A stretch of DNA of 64,000 nt from Neocallimastix lanati (nom. inval.) (lineage: Eukaryota > Neocallimastigomycota > Neocallimastigomycetes > Neocallimastigales > Neocallimastigaceae). The notes under the pieces were generated by a model. That model was given only the letters and a program-made list of their open reading frames with translations. It made no database searches and was not told the origin of the DNA. Of this stretch, positions 33,851-46,754 are shown piece after piece. Position 1 is the stretch's first letter, and every line of letters starts with the position of its first letter. The stretch covers positions 138,501 to 202,500 of the forward strand of contig JACVTC010000110.1 of assembly GCA_016946835.1 (NCBI GenBank), read 5' to 3'. Made by a program: the position numbers and the translations under genes.

Positions 33851-34251
33851 TTAATTAAAAAATTTAAAAATTTTCAATTAAAATGAAAAAATAAAAGTTT
33901 AATCATAAGAATAAAAAGAATAATAAAAAACAAAATGGTTAACTGTAATTTTTAAATAAAATAACTTTTCATCTTATAATAATTATTATTATTTTGATAG
34001 TTGTGGATATGAATTTATATTTTATATTTATTTAATTATAGATCTATTTATTTTAATTAATAATTAATAATTAATATATATATATATATATTTTTTAACG
34101 GGCAGCAAAAATTGTTGCAATCTTTATTACTTAAATAATAATTAATATATAAATATTTATTTATTTATTTATTTATTTATTTATTATTATTTATTTATTA
34201 TCATTATTTATTTATTTATTATTATTTATTTATTATCATTATTTATTTATT

Positions 34252-34311
<60 letters not shown>

Positions 34312-34314
34312 TAT

Positions 34315-34345
<31 letters not shown>

Positions 34346-37080
34346 CTATTATAATTATTAAATACAAATTAACTATAAAATAATTTATTTACAATAAATT
34401 AAATTTTGGTTAAAAAAAAAAAATATTAAAGTTTATTATTTAATATTTAATTTTATAAAAGGTTTCTATATATCATTTATCATTCTTTTTATTTTTATAT
34501 TGAATAAAGTTGAATTATTTTTTTTTTTTTTTTTATTAATAAAGCATTTATCCAATAATAAAAGATTTTTTTTTTTTTTTTTAATATTTAAAACTAATTT
34601 CTGTATAATTATTTATAATTATTTATGAATTTTTTTTTTTTTTTAATATTTAAAACTAATTTCTGTATAATTATTTATAATTATTTATGAATTTTTTTTT
34701 TTTTTTAATATTTAAAACTAATTTCTGTATAATTATTTATAATTATTTATGAATTTTTTTTTTTTTTTTTTGGTTAATTTTTTCAACTAATTATTGATAA
34801 TTTATATGATAATATATATTTAAATTAATTTTAATTTTAATTTTAATTTTAAATATATAAATAATTAAAATTTCTTTTTTTTTAAACTTTTTTATTTTAT
34901 TATATTATTTATTTATTTATTTTTTTTTAAAAAAAAACTTTTACCTATTAAAATAAACAAGTTTTTAATATAATTTTGATTTATTCCAATTCTATTTATA
35001 AAGAAAATTTTACAATTTTTTTTTTTTTTTTATATATTTTTTATTTATTTAATTATATATTTATTTTTTTATTTATTTATTTTATATATAATATGTTTTT
35101 TTTTTTTTTTTTTTTTAATTGATTTAAGTCCAAAGTCATCAATATATCCAAACTAAGAATATTAATAAGTTAATTAATAAAATAAATATTTTATTATCGA
35201 AAAAAAAATTTTTTATTAAGTATTATTAAATTTAATACAATTTTTTTTTTTGAAATTAACAATTTTATGATTTTGTACAAGAATAAAGAAATTAACAATT
35301 TTATGATTTTGTACAAGAATAAAGAAATTAACAATTTTATGATTTTGTACAAGAATAAAGAAATTAACAATTTTATGATTTTGTACAAGAATAAAAGTTT
35401 GATAATGGTTTAAAGTTTCCTCTTCATGATTATCTCTTTTGAGTCATAATTAAAATTTTTAATTGAAAAGTAACTAATTCTTTAATGGAATAGAATTTTT
35501 TTTTTTTTTTTTTTTATAATTTTTCCTTTTTTTTTTTTTTATTAGTTAGTTTCATTGATTGTATTGAAATAATAAATTATATCATTATATAATATTTGAT
35601 GATGATTCATTATTTTAAATTAATAATATATAAATTTAACCAATTTCTTTAATCCATTTTAATCTATATTTTTATATTTTTATTTATTTCATTTCTCCTA
35701 AAAGTAATTATTGAACGGTGTATATTTACAGTAACTGTTTAATTCTATTATGATTCCTATAACTTTATTAATTTTTTAATGAGATTTTAGGCCTTTTTTT
35801 ATTTTTTATTTTTATTTTTTTTTTATTTATATTATTTTATATTATATGTTTAAAATAATATATTAGGTGTAAATAAAATTTCTTTCCCTTTGTAGATAAT
35901 ATAGATTTATATTATGTATGATTCATTCTTTTTTTTTTTTTTTTTTTTTTTTCATTTATTAATGTGTATTTATATTATGTATGATTCATTCTTTTTTTTT
36001 TTTTTTTTTTTTTCATTTATTAATGTGTAATATAATATATATATTATATTCTATGTCATTAATTCTTTTTTTTTGAGTTGTTAATAATTCCCTATTTTAA
36101 ATAATTTTAAACCTTTTTACAAAATATGAAAGTTTAAAATTTTAATTCCTATCATTTATTTATGTAATATTTTAAATCCACCAATATTGATTGGTCATTG
36201 GTCATATGACTAAATATTTGATATGCGGGACTTTTATGTGCTACTAATTTTTAATAGTATTGCTATATTTAATTAACCTTTATTAATATATTTTAACTTA
36301 TGAACCAATTAACCAAGGGTCTTCTTTAAACTACCATAAAGAAGAGTTGTTATTAGAAATCTTTATAATAATTTAACAAATATTAAATAATAATAAATAT
36401 ATTTAAAATATAATATATCGGAGTATAGTATAATATATAATAAATATATATTACAAATAATAAATATAATAAATATAACTATATAATTCTTAAAATGAAA
36501 ATAATAAAATTAAATATATAAGAATATAATTATATAATAAATATGAATATAATAAATAATATCAACTATATATAGATTTAATTATAATTAAAATAACTAC
36601 AACTATTTCATTATATTATATATTATAATATATAGAAGAATTATAATATTTTTAATATAAACTTTAAAATAAATAAGAATAGTAAAGTTATATATATAAT
36701 AATATTCTTATATATTTAGAAGAAATTAACTATTTAATATATTTAATATTATAATAAATAATATATATATGAATATTGAATAATATATGAATAAGAAATT
36801 ATTTCAAAGATTATTAATTGACAAAAGAGATATTAAATTTTTAATATTTAATAATTATTATTAAATATACAGAATATGTTGCTATAAATATTTTGTTTTA
36901 TATCATATTTTATTTTTATTAAAAATAAATTAATTTGGATATTTTAGAAAAAAAAAAAAAAAAAAATTTAAAAGAATTATTTATTATTTAAGGATGAAAT
37001 AAATCTCTAATTAATCTATATAGAATATATATATCGATATATAGATATAGATATATTTTTTTTTAATTTTAAAATTTATA
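33851..37080. other. AT-rich DNA with microsatellites and small tandem repeats
   Basis: (TTTA)n runs at 34150-34345. Three 63-bp units at about 34560-34755 contain AAAACTAATTTCTGTATAAT. Four 36-bp units at 35262-35395 contain AACAATTTTATGATTTTGTA. Two units of about 62 bp lie at 35905-36025. The stretch 36175-36360 is less AT-biased (GGTCATTGGTCATATGAC, GGGTCTTCTTTAAACTACC) but without a frame I recognise. No gene. Confidence 0.55.
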
Positions 37081-37081
37081 T

Positions 37082-37385
37082 TTGGCAAAACTTTTATTTT
37101 ATTTACTTTTATTTTATTTACTTTTATTTATTTACTTTTATTTACTTTTATTTTATTTACTTTTATTTACTTTTATTTATTTGCTTTTATTTTATTTACT
37201 TTTATTTTATTTACTTTTATTTACTTTTATTTTATTTACTTTTATTTTATTTACTTTTATTTTATTTACTTTTATTTACTTTTATTTACTTTTATTTATT
37301 TACTTTTATTTATTTGCTTTTATTTACTTTTATTTATTTACTTTTATTTACTTTTATTTTATTTACTTTTATTTTACTTTATATT
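37082..37385 (+). repeat. TTTTATTTAC-type simple repeat
   Basis: Irregular alternation of CTTTTATTTA and CTTTTATTTTATTTA. The open frame here is a repeat artefact. Confidence 0.85.
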
Positions 37386-37479
37386 TTTATTTTTTTGTCA
37401 TTTTAATAATATTTTATTTTTGGCATCATTTAATTAAAAAATTAATGAATTTACTTCCAGTTTCTTTATATTTATGTTA

Positions 37480-38420
37480 ATATTTAAGATATTAAAATTT
37501 GATAAAGAATAAAACTTTAAATAATAATAAATTAGGAAATCTATTAAAGAGTTTATAAAAATTATAATGTAAATAATAATGAAATGATAATCGTTAAGTG
37601 ATAATAAAATTTATAAAATGTTAACTGTTTATAGAAATGATAATAAAATTTATAAAATGTTAACTGTTTATAGAAATGATAATAAAATTTATAAAATTTT
37701 AACTGTTTATAGAAATGATAATAAAATTTATAAAATGTTAACTGTTTATAGAAGTGATAATAAAATTTATAAAATGTTAACTGTTTATAGAAGTGATAAA
37801 TAGTTTAATAGAAATAACTATTTATATGAAGTTAACTTTCAGAAAATTAGTTTAAATTAGAATAAGAAATAATATTTAGAAAAATGTGACTAATGGTCCT
37901 ATAAAAATTAGATTATAAATTTAAAATGAATGATTAATATTTTTTGTAGGTTGACTAATGACCTTAAAAGATTAGTATAATAAAAAGAAATATTTAATAA
38001 AGTTGATATTATAATAAGAAATATTTAATAAAGTTGATATTATAATAAGAAATATTTAATAAAGTTGATATTATAAAAAGAAATATTTAATAAAGTTGAT
38101 ATTATAAAAAGAAATATTTAATAAAGTTGATATTATAATAAGAAATATTTAATAAAGTTGATATTATAATAAGAAATATTTAATAAAGTTGATATTATAG
38201 AAAGAAATATTTAATAAAGTTGATATTATAATAAGAAATATTTAATAAAGTTGATATTATAGAAAGAAATATTTAATAAAGTTGATATTATAAAACAATT
38301 TTTTATTTTATTTAATCAGTTTAATTATTTTATTTTAAAAATAATTTTATTTAGTATAATAGATAAAAAAAGATGGGAATATATAAAATAAATCTTCATT
38401 CTTTCAATGATTTCTCTTAT
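37480..38420 (+). repeat. dispersed repeat, copy 2, with internal repeat expansions
   Basis: Block order as in copy 1 (33231-33850). Two internal segments have been amplified: a 39-bp unit, about five copies (37590-37800, AAATGTTAACTGTTTATAGA), and a 31-bp unit, about ten copies (37984-38292, AGAAATATTTAATAAAGTTG). TTGACTAATGACCTTAAAAG lies between them. Confidence 0.55.
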
Positions 38421-38618
38421 TGAGTCATAACGTCATAATTAAAAATGATAACTTTTTTTTTTTTTACTAAAAAAAATATCTAATTTTTAATTACCAAATA
38501 AATCTATTAATAAAATTTATTATGATTTTACAAATGTTTCTATTATTTTTATTATTACTTTTATAATTAAATAGTTTAAATTGTGAATTAAAATTATGAA
38601 GAATATTTTATTTATTAC

Positions 38619-39175
38619 TTTAACTGAATTATATGCTATGTTATAAAAACAAAATGTTTTTCTTTAACTGAATTATATGTTATAAAAACAAAATGTTTTT
38701 CTTTAACTGAATTATATGTTATAAAAACAAAATGTTTTTCTTTAACTGAATTATATGTTATAAAAACAAAATGTTTTTCTTTAACTGAATTATATGTTAT
38801 AAAAACAAAATGTTTTTCTTTAACTGAATTATATGCTATTAAAAACAAAATGTTTTTCTTTAACTGAATTATATGTTATTAAAAACAAAATGTTTTTCTT
38901 TAACTGAATTATATGTTATAAAAACAAAATGTTTTTCTTTAACTGAATTATATGTTATAAAAACAAAATGTTTTTCTTTAACTGAATTATATGTTATAAA
39001 AACAAAATGTTTTTCTTTAACTGAATTATATGTTATAAAAACAAAATGTTTTTCTTTAACTGAATTATATGTTATAAAAACAAAATGTTTTTCTTTAACT
39101 GAATTATATGTTATAAAAACAAAATGTTTTTCTTTAACTGAATTATATGTTATAAAAACAAAATGTTTTTCTTTA
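38619..39175. repeat. 39-bp tandem repeat, 14 copies
   Basis: The unit contains TTTAACTGAATTATATGT and TATAAAAACAAAATGTTTTTC; nearly all copies are identical, two have one extra T. It produces in-frame 13-residue repeats on both strands, so neither frame is credible as a gene. Confidence 0.93.
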
Positions 39176-39470
39176 CAAGTAATTCTTTGCCTGTTTTTTT
39201 TGTGCCAAATAAATATAATTATTCTATATAATCAAATTAAATATTAAATAAATAATTAATAAAATTTCTCCCTAAAAAGGAAAATTGAAGGCTGAGTTAT
39301 CAAAATTAATAATTAATATAAAGTTAATTTTTTTTTTTTTTTTTTTTATTAAAAATATTTATATTTATATTTGGCAAAAAAAAAATTTTTATTTTTTTTT
39401 TTTTGTCAATTTTATTTTATTTAGTTTTATATTATTCTTCATTTATTTATTTATTTATTTATTTATTTAC

Positions 39471-39533
<63 letters not shown>

Positions 39534-40759
39534 TTTCAATTATCTTCATTTTTTGTCTAATTTTTAGAATAGTAAATAAAAAAAAAAAAAAAGAAACTTT
39601 CTTTTTTTTTTTATCGCTAACTATATTGTATCTTATAATGACATTATTTAAAAAGGGTTATTCTGCATAAAATAAAAAAAATAATAATAAATATAAAAAG
39701 TTGAACAAAAATTAGTGTGTGACCATGATGATAAAATAAATTTTCTGTATATTTATTTAAAATATTAAATAAATAAATATTATATTTCATATAAATCTTT
39801 TAAATTTTTTAAAAAAAAAAAAATTAAAAGATAAACATATTTTCTATTAATTTTAATTAAAAAAAAAAAAAATTATTTTTTTTTTTCTCAATGTAATAAA
39901 ATATTATAAAATTAATGAATATATCAATCTATAATCAATTTTTTTTTTTTAGTTTTTATTAATTGTTTTTTAAAATAAAAAAAAAAAAAAATTTATATTA
40001 AAAAAAATTATATTATTAAATAAAAATTTAGATATTTCTATTATAATTAAAAATATTATATCATCATAATGTTATAAATAAAAATAAAAATTATTAATCA
40101 TAATGTATAAATAAAAATAAAATAAAATTATTAATCCTATTAAAAATATAAAAAAATTATTATTAAATTAAATTATAATAATAATACTATTTCTCTAATT
40201 ATTTATTTATTTATTTATTTAATACAAATTAATTGACAATAAACATCAACTTTAATTAAAAGTTTATGCTTTGATTTTCCCACGACAATAAATTATTCAA
40301 TATATCTTTTTATATATTTAATTTTTTATAAATATGTAAAAATATAAAGTATTAAAGTAAAAGATATAAAATTTATATCACCATAAATAAAATAAAAAAT
40401 ATATAAAAATAAAAAATAAAAAATAAAAAAAAAAATATTATTCATTAAATTCCAAATAAAGAATATTTCAAAACATTCTGATCAATCTTATAGATATATT
40501 TAATTTATAGATGATAGTAATAATTATTACCTATATATCAATATATATTATTGATATATTATAATAATTAAAAAAAAAAAGATTCCGAATTCCTTTACAA
40601 ATATTAAATTTTAATTTTAGTCATCATTCATTTTAAATATTATTTTTTATAAAAAAAAAAAAAAAAAAAAAAAGAATAAAAGAAAAAAAAAAGAAAAAAA
40701 AAAAAAAAAAGAAAAGAAAAAAGAAAAAATTAACATCATTCATTTTAAATATTATTTTT

Positions 40760-40800
<41 letters not shown>

Positions 40801-41395
40801 AAAAATTAAATTTTAGTCATTCATTTTAAATATAATTTTTCATAAAAAAAAAAAAAAAAGTTTAAATAGATACTTTAATTAATCATAAAATTGAAACAAC
40901 AATAAAATATTTTATTTATAACTAAATTTTTTTAATATATAAAATTAATATTAATTATTGTAATATAAAATTTAGTAAATTTTATTTTTTTTCTATAAAT
41001 TTTAACAATATATTAGTTAATATTATATTGTTAAAATTCTAAAAATTATTTTTTTAATTTCGTTAAATAAAAAATAATTAAATATTATTATAAAAATTAA
41101 TTAAATAAAAAAAAAAAATCAATATAAAATAAAAAATTTAAATAGAAATAAGAAAAGATAAAAAAAAAATAATGAAAAAAAAAAAAATAAAAATCAATTA
41201 AAAAATAAATAAAAATATAAAAATATGTTAATAAAAATAATAAAATTACAATAAAAAAAATATAAAAAAAAATACAAAAAATTTATATACAACCAAAAAA
41301 AAAATTAAAAATAAAATATAAAATATATTTATGGATAACAAAAAATAAAAAAAAAAAAAAGATAAAAAATTTTTAAAAATTTTATCATTTAATAT
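39176..41395. other. AT-rich DNA with homopolymers and (TTTA)n
   Basis: (TTTA)n at 39440-39537, long A-runs at 40655-40860, where three copies of TCATTCATTTTAAATATTAT are each followed by oligo(A). No coding or RNA signal. Confidence 0.55.
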
Positions 41396-41399
41396 ATTT

Positions 41400-41830
41400 G
41401 AAATAATTTTAGTTAAATGGATCTTCTAATAATTTTTTCAGTATTGATATATTTTAATATAATTTTATTGTTGGTAATGTTATTATTGAATAAATTTGTA
41501 TCGAGTATCTATGTATTTGCATCTTTCCTTTAGAATTTGTATTTTAGGTTATAACAATACATTCTTTATTGTCTGATATAATTTTTATTTCTATATCTTT
41601 ATTTATCATTTTCTAAAATAAATTTTTTAAACACATTCAGTTTAAACTTATGTATTCTTGCTTCAACAGTAAATAATGTTAATTATTTTTTTTTTTTATA
41701 TTTTATATAATTTGTAATTTCCATGAGATTGGAACTATCGCCTAACATAAATATAATAACCACTACTAGTTCATTGAGTTATTTTTTATCGTTAGCAAAA
41801 TCTGAATCTGAAATAATATTTTAAATTACT
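41400..41830 (-). pseudogene. copia RNase H relic
   Basis: Read on the minus strand in shifting frames, this gives ISDSDFANDKK, then TSSGYYIYV, a GDSSNLMEITNY block, TVEARIHKFKLNV, IISDNKECIVIT and NKIILKYINTEKII. These line up in order with the RNase H blocks of copia B and C (YTDSDFAGD, TSGHIILMG, TAEAEYISTSEC, YTDNIASK, KLEYIESKQMLAD). Several stops make it non-functional. It is the only sign of a copia element on the minus strand. Confidence 0.6.
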
Positions 41831-42326
41831 ATTTTTACTATAATATATAGATTTTGTTTTTTTTTTTTTTTTTTGTTTCTATTTAATTAAAGTAAAATTT
41901 TGTATTGAAGTTATCTAATTAATAATAATAATAATTATAATATATTCAAATTAATTTAAATTTCATTTTATGATGGACTTTAATAATTTATAATTAGAGA
42001 AATTGATAAAAATTAAATTATTTTTTCTTTTTTATTTTTTTTTTAATTTTATTTTATTTTATTTTATTTTATTTACTAAATTATAATTATTTTTTCTTCT
42101 TAATTTTTATTTTTTTATTTTTAATATGTATATATATATATATATTTTTTTTAAAAAAGAAATAAATGGATAATCATTTAAAAGGTTAATCTAATCCCTA
42201 ACTCCTAAATATTTTTAATTTTTAACTATTAAAAAAAAATTTTTTTTATTATATTTATGTTTTATTTTAATTATAATTATTATATTTTGTTGAAAAAAAT
42301 TTTTTTAGTACTACCAATGTTTTAAA
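41831..42326. other. AT-rich DNA with LINE-tail-like motif
   Basis: No gene. AATCCCTAACTCCTAA at 42193-42208 resembles the worn telomere-type LINE tail at 21372-21390; whether a LINE end was here is uncertain. Confidence 0.4.
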
Positions 42327-42608
42327 ATGGAAATGACTATAGTATTTCAACGAAAAGGTACTTATGGTAATTTATTAATAGCGTTTACTTGGTCCAATTT
42401 TGTAGTAAATATAATAATTTATGATACAATCAATGATTATTGTTCTGTTGAAAAGGGTTGCCAATATGAGATTGGTTCTTATTATTATCAATTGATGATA
42501 AATATATTTTCGGTATTGGAAGATATCAAAAAAAAAAAAAGGTTATTGTTGTTAGTCAATATGGATCATATGATAAGACAGAAACTTTATTGTTTGACTG
42601 CTAAATGA
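42327..42608 (+). CDS. unrecognised short open frame, possible gene fragment
   Basis: A 93-codon frame with mixed composition (MEMTIVFQRKGTYGN, ending KLYCLTAK) stands out from the AT-runs around it. Residues of every class occur, including several Cys, Trp and Gly. Near codon 70 it runs through an A13 tract. In another frame after this tract the translation is VIVVSQYGSYDKTETLLFDC, which looks more protein-like, so the real frame may shift there. I do not recognise a family. It may be a fragment of a host gene or of a transposon. Confidence 0.3.
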   Translation: MEMTIVFQRKGTYGNLLIAFTWSNFVVNIIIYDTINDYCSVEKGCQYEIGSYYYQLMINIFSVLEDIKKKKRLLLLVNMDHMIRQKLYCLTAK

Positions 42609-42659
42609 TATCAATCTAAATATAGAAAATGTAGTAATACCATGGAAACTCAAAAAAAA

Positions 42660-43862
42660 AAAAAAAAAAAGGTATTTAAAATTCAATAATAGTAATAATA
42701 TTATAACAAAATATTAATAATTTGTATTATTATAAATATATAATATAATATGATGATAAAATAAAATAAAAAAAACTTTTATTATTATAAAAAGTTTTTT
42801 TTTTTTTTTTTTTTTATTTCAAACTTAAAAAATATATATATATATATATATATATATTTTTAATTGTAAATCTATAATGAGATAAACGAATGGATGAATA
42901 AGATGAATGAATGAATAAAATAAAATAATTATGCATATATATCATTTATTATTAATCATTAATTTTGGAAATAATTTCAAAGTAGGTTACTACTCATAAA
43001 GTATTACTTATTATTATAAATTATTAAATATATATGAGAAGATTTAAATAGATTATTATTTACTTTTGAAATTTATTTATTTTTTTTTTTTTTTAATTTT
43101 TAATTTTTATTTTTTTTTTTTTTTTTTTTGATGTTTATTAATTATCCAATTTTATCAATAGTTTCATTATTTATATATAAAATAATGAAATTAATAATTA
43201 CAAAATATTAGAAAAATTTATGTTATAATAATATAAAATATATCTATAAAATAATTATATATTAATAATAATTTTAAGAAGTTTATATTTTTTTTATTAT
43301 ATAATTAAAAAAAAAAAAAAATGTTTTATATTTTTCAAAAAAAAATTTAAAGATAAGATATAAACATTAACTTAATTTTTTTATATAAATAAATATATAT
43401 ATTTTGTTTAAGTTATATAAAAAAAATTAACTTTCTGATGTTGAATTTTTAGAATTATCTTGACGAAATTTGTCTGAAAGAAATCTTTATAATTAACAAT
43501 AATATTCCTTAATTTTTTTTTTTAAATCATATATATATATTTATTGAAAATTAGTAATTCTAGGAATTATCTTATGATATTGTTAATATCATTAATTTGA
43601 ATAGATGACCTATCAATAAATGTAAACTTTTTCAATTATCAACCTTTTTAAAAGTTTTATTACAACAAAAGATAGGTATCTATTCAATAAGGACATAAAA
43701 GGATATGGATATTCTTCTTCCATATAGTTATAATATAATTGACTCTTTATTAAATCATAAAAATTATTCCTCCTTTTCCAAAATTAACTTTTACTATTAA
43801 AAGGTAATACTATTTTAATTTAATTTATTTTTTAAATTTTATTGATATTTTTTAAAAAAAAA

Positions 43863-43920
<58 letters not shown>

Positions 43921-44250
43921 AATAAAAGGTTAACATCAAATTAAAAAAAAAAAAAAAAAAAAAAAAATTTAAATAAAATAAATAAATTAAAATTTATTTT
44001 AATATAATTTAACACTTTAAATAAAAAAAAATATTTTTAAAGTGACCTTTTATTATTTATTTTTTTTTTATTTTTATTTTTATTTTTATTTTTATTTTTT
44101 TTAGAAAATATTTAATATTTAAATTATTTTTATTATTAAAAAAATTTATATTTTAAAAAATTATTATTTTATAATTCAAAAATATTTTATTTTATTTATA
44201 TAAAAATTATTAATATATATTTTTAATTTTATTATAAAGTCTTGTTTTAC

Positions 44251-44283
<33 letters not shown>

Positions 44284-44386
44284 GGCCTTTTAATATTTGC
44301 TTCTCTTTACTAATTAAAATTTTTTTTTTTTATTTCTATTTTTATAAGAAATAAACTTTATCTACATAAAAAATATTTAATTTCAG

Positions 44387-44418
<32 letters not shown>

Positions 44419-45292
44419 TTCCGATATATAATAATAGATTCAATTTATTATATATCAAAATATTCAAAATAATATTCAAAATATGAATAAAAATAAAATA
44501 ATACAAAAAAAAAAAAAAAAAAAATTAATACAAAAAAAAAAAAAAAAAAAATAATACAAAAAAAAAAATAATAACAAAAAAATAATAATAATAATAATAA
44601 TAATACAAAAAAAAAAAAAAAATTTCTCCTACATATATCATTATAGGTAGTGTTGAAATTTTTGTTAACTTTTATATTTTTGTGTTAATTAATAAAATTT
44701 CTCCTACCTATATTTATTATATGTGGCGTTGAAATTTTTTATTTACTTTTAATAACTTTTTATTTTTATTATTTATATAGTTTTTATTTACTTCTTATTA
44801 AAGGTCCTTTTAAAGTGACCTTTTAATATTTTTTTTTATAATTAATTTTGTTTATACTTTATAAAATAAATATTATTTTTTATAATTTTTATTTTTTCTT
44901 TTATTTTCTCTTATATAAATAATTAATAATTTTTAATAAGTAATAATTTTTTTTATAATTTATTAATTATTATATTATTTATATTGTATACTTTAAATAA
45001 TATTTTTATTTTCTTTTAATATTTAATTCTTAGTTTTACTTTTCTCTTTATATAGAATACTTTTAATTTTAATCTTTTTATAAATTTTATTCTTATATAG
45101 CTTTATAATATTTTTTATATATTATTTTGTTTAATAATTATTATCTTTTATAATTTAAACTTTATTTTTTAAATTAAAAAAAATTTTTCTTATTAATTAT
45201 TTTATTTATTAACTAAATAGTTATAAATAGTTAGTTATTTATTCAAATAATCTTAATATATATAGTGATAGTTTATATTTATTTATTATAAT
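42660..45292. other. AT-rich DNA with very long homopolymers
   Basis: No gene recognised. There is an A-run directly followed by a T-run of about 50 at 43856-43917, and many A- and T-runs of 15-25. The stretch 43560-43800 is less extreme (AAAAGATAGGTATCTATTC, CATAAAAGGATATGGATATTC) but no frame or family is visible. Confidence 0.5.
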
Positions 45293-45598
45293 TGTTAGAA
45301 GAAAAAAGAATCATCTATTTATTCATTATAATTTATTTTATTAGTAATAATTAATAATTTAGAAATTAATATAATTGTAAAATTGTTATTGTAATTTATG
45401 TATTAATAGGATTGATCACATGTTATAATGTGTTTTAACATAATTCGCTATTGATTAGTTACGCCACATTTGTAAAAAGTATAAATATACGAAAAATTTT
45501 CATAAAATTTATGTTTCTTGTAATTACCTTATTATATAATTAATATAATAAATAAAATTTAATAATAAAACTTAATTAAAATATTTCAATCTATAAAA
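45293..45598 (+). repeat. copia B 5' LTR
   Basis: Begins TGTTAGAAGAAAAAAGAATC. Clear identity with the 3' LTR extends to AAAACTTAAT (about 45577); the last 20 bp are assigned only because the primer binding site follows at 45599. It contains GTTACGCCACATTTGTAAAA and TATAAATATACGAAAA. Confidence 0.8.
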
Positions 45599-45614
45599 GA
45601 TTAAGAGAGTCTCA
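45599..45614 (+). other. copia B primer binding site, worn
   Basis: GATTAAGAGAGTCTCA: the sequence of elements A and C with two extra bases (GA). Confidence 0.55.
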
Positions 45615-45635
45615 ATACTCTAAGAGAAAACAAAC

Positions 45636-46690
45636 GACATGTCTCAAGATCCAACCAGATGAACGCCTTAACAAGGCCAACTTTGAAGAATGGAAATTCC
45701 TCATTGATAATATTCTTAAGTCGAAGAAAAATATTAAAATACACCGAAACCGACTTAATAGGCAACCTCAAAGAAAACCTTAAGGAATTAAAAACAAACA
45801 ATTTAAATAATGAATCAACCAAGAAACAAGTCGAGAAACTTGAAAAACAAATTGAAGACGCCGAGGCCTGCGATGCGCTTGCAAGTACGATATTAATCAC
45901 CAATATATCCAAAGAAATTCTGGAATACATTAAGAATCTGAAATCTGCATTTGAAATCATGCAGAAACTAAAATCATTATATGGCAACAAAAAAATCTGC
46001 CGATTATTCAATACTGGATGAAGAAGATGTACTCTTTAAGAGCCAAGAATCTTATGGAATGCAAGGATGTAATTAACCAAATCAATGAAATAATTTAATA
46101 TTATGGAAAGAAATAAAGCAAATCTTGGAGTTTGGGAGAAGATTAGAATCCTTTACCTTTCGTTTCCAAAAAGTTTAAAAGATCAAATCCATCCAGATGG
46201 TACCGAAACTGTTGAAAATTTCTTAACGGAAGTCAAAAAACAAGATAAAACTTCCAAATCAATCTTCATAGCACTGTTAATTACAACAAGAATATTAATA
46301 TAAAAGAAGACCCCATGGAACTAGACTCCATTGACAATCAAGGACAAAAAAAAATCACTTATCTTTCAAAAGAAAACTATCGATCAACAAAAAGTAAAGT
46401 ATTGTCACATATGCAATAAGCCTTGGTCATACTACTAGTGAATGCAGACATAATAATCTTACAAATAGATGTAAAAATAATAATACAAACAAAAAACTCA
46501 CAAAAAAATCAAGAATGATAGCAGAAGAAGAAAACATAATAAGAAGTTATCATAACAGAAATAATAAGAATAGCAAATACACATTTCCAATGTAGAATAT
46601 GAAGAACCAAAATCAGAAGAAGAACTCTCATTCAAAGATTTAAAGGCCATGTATGGAAAGAATATGGAATTCAATTGAAATAATGGATGA
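45636..46690 (+). pseudogene. copia B gag relic
   Basis: The ATG at 45639 gives MSQDPTR then a stop; in another frame NKANFEEWKFLIDNIL follows, the copia gag opening. The frame at 45659-46021 contains LKSAFEIMQKLKSLYG, a standard gag block. KVKYCHICNK-like sequence and a His and Cys near 46395-46447 (tgtcacatatgcaataag onward) represent the CCHC knuckle split by an indel. Numerous stops. Confidence 0.75.
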
Positions 46691-46754
46691 AAATCAAACT
46701 ATTGAAAGAACAAATACAGAAACCATGTGAACCATCAATTTCTAATATCACAAA

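Noticed and set aside
38619-39247. Repeat-protein frames on both strands
   Set aside because: Both derive from a 39-bp tandem repeat whose length is a multiple of three.
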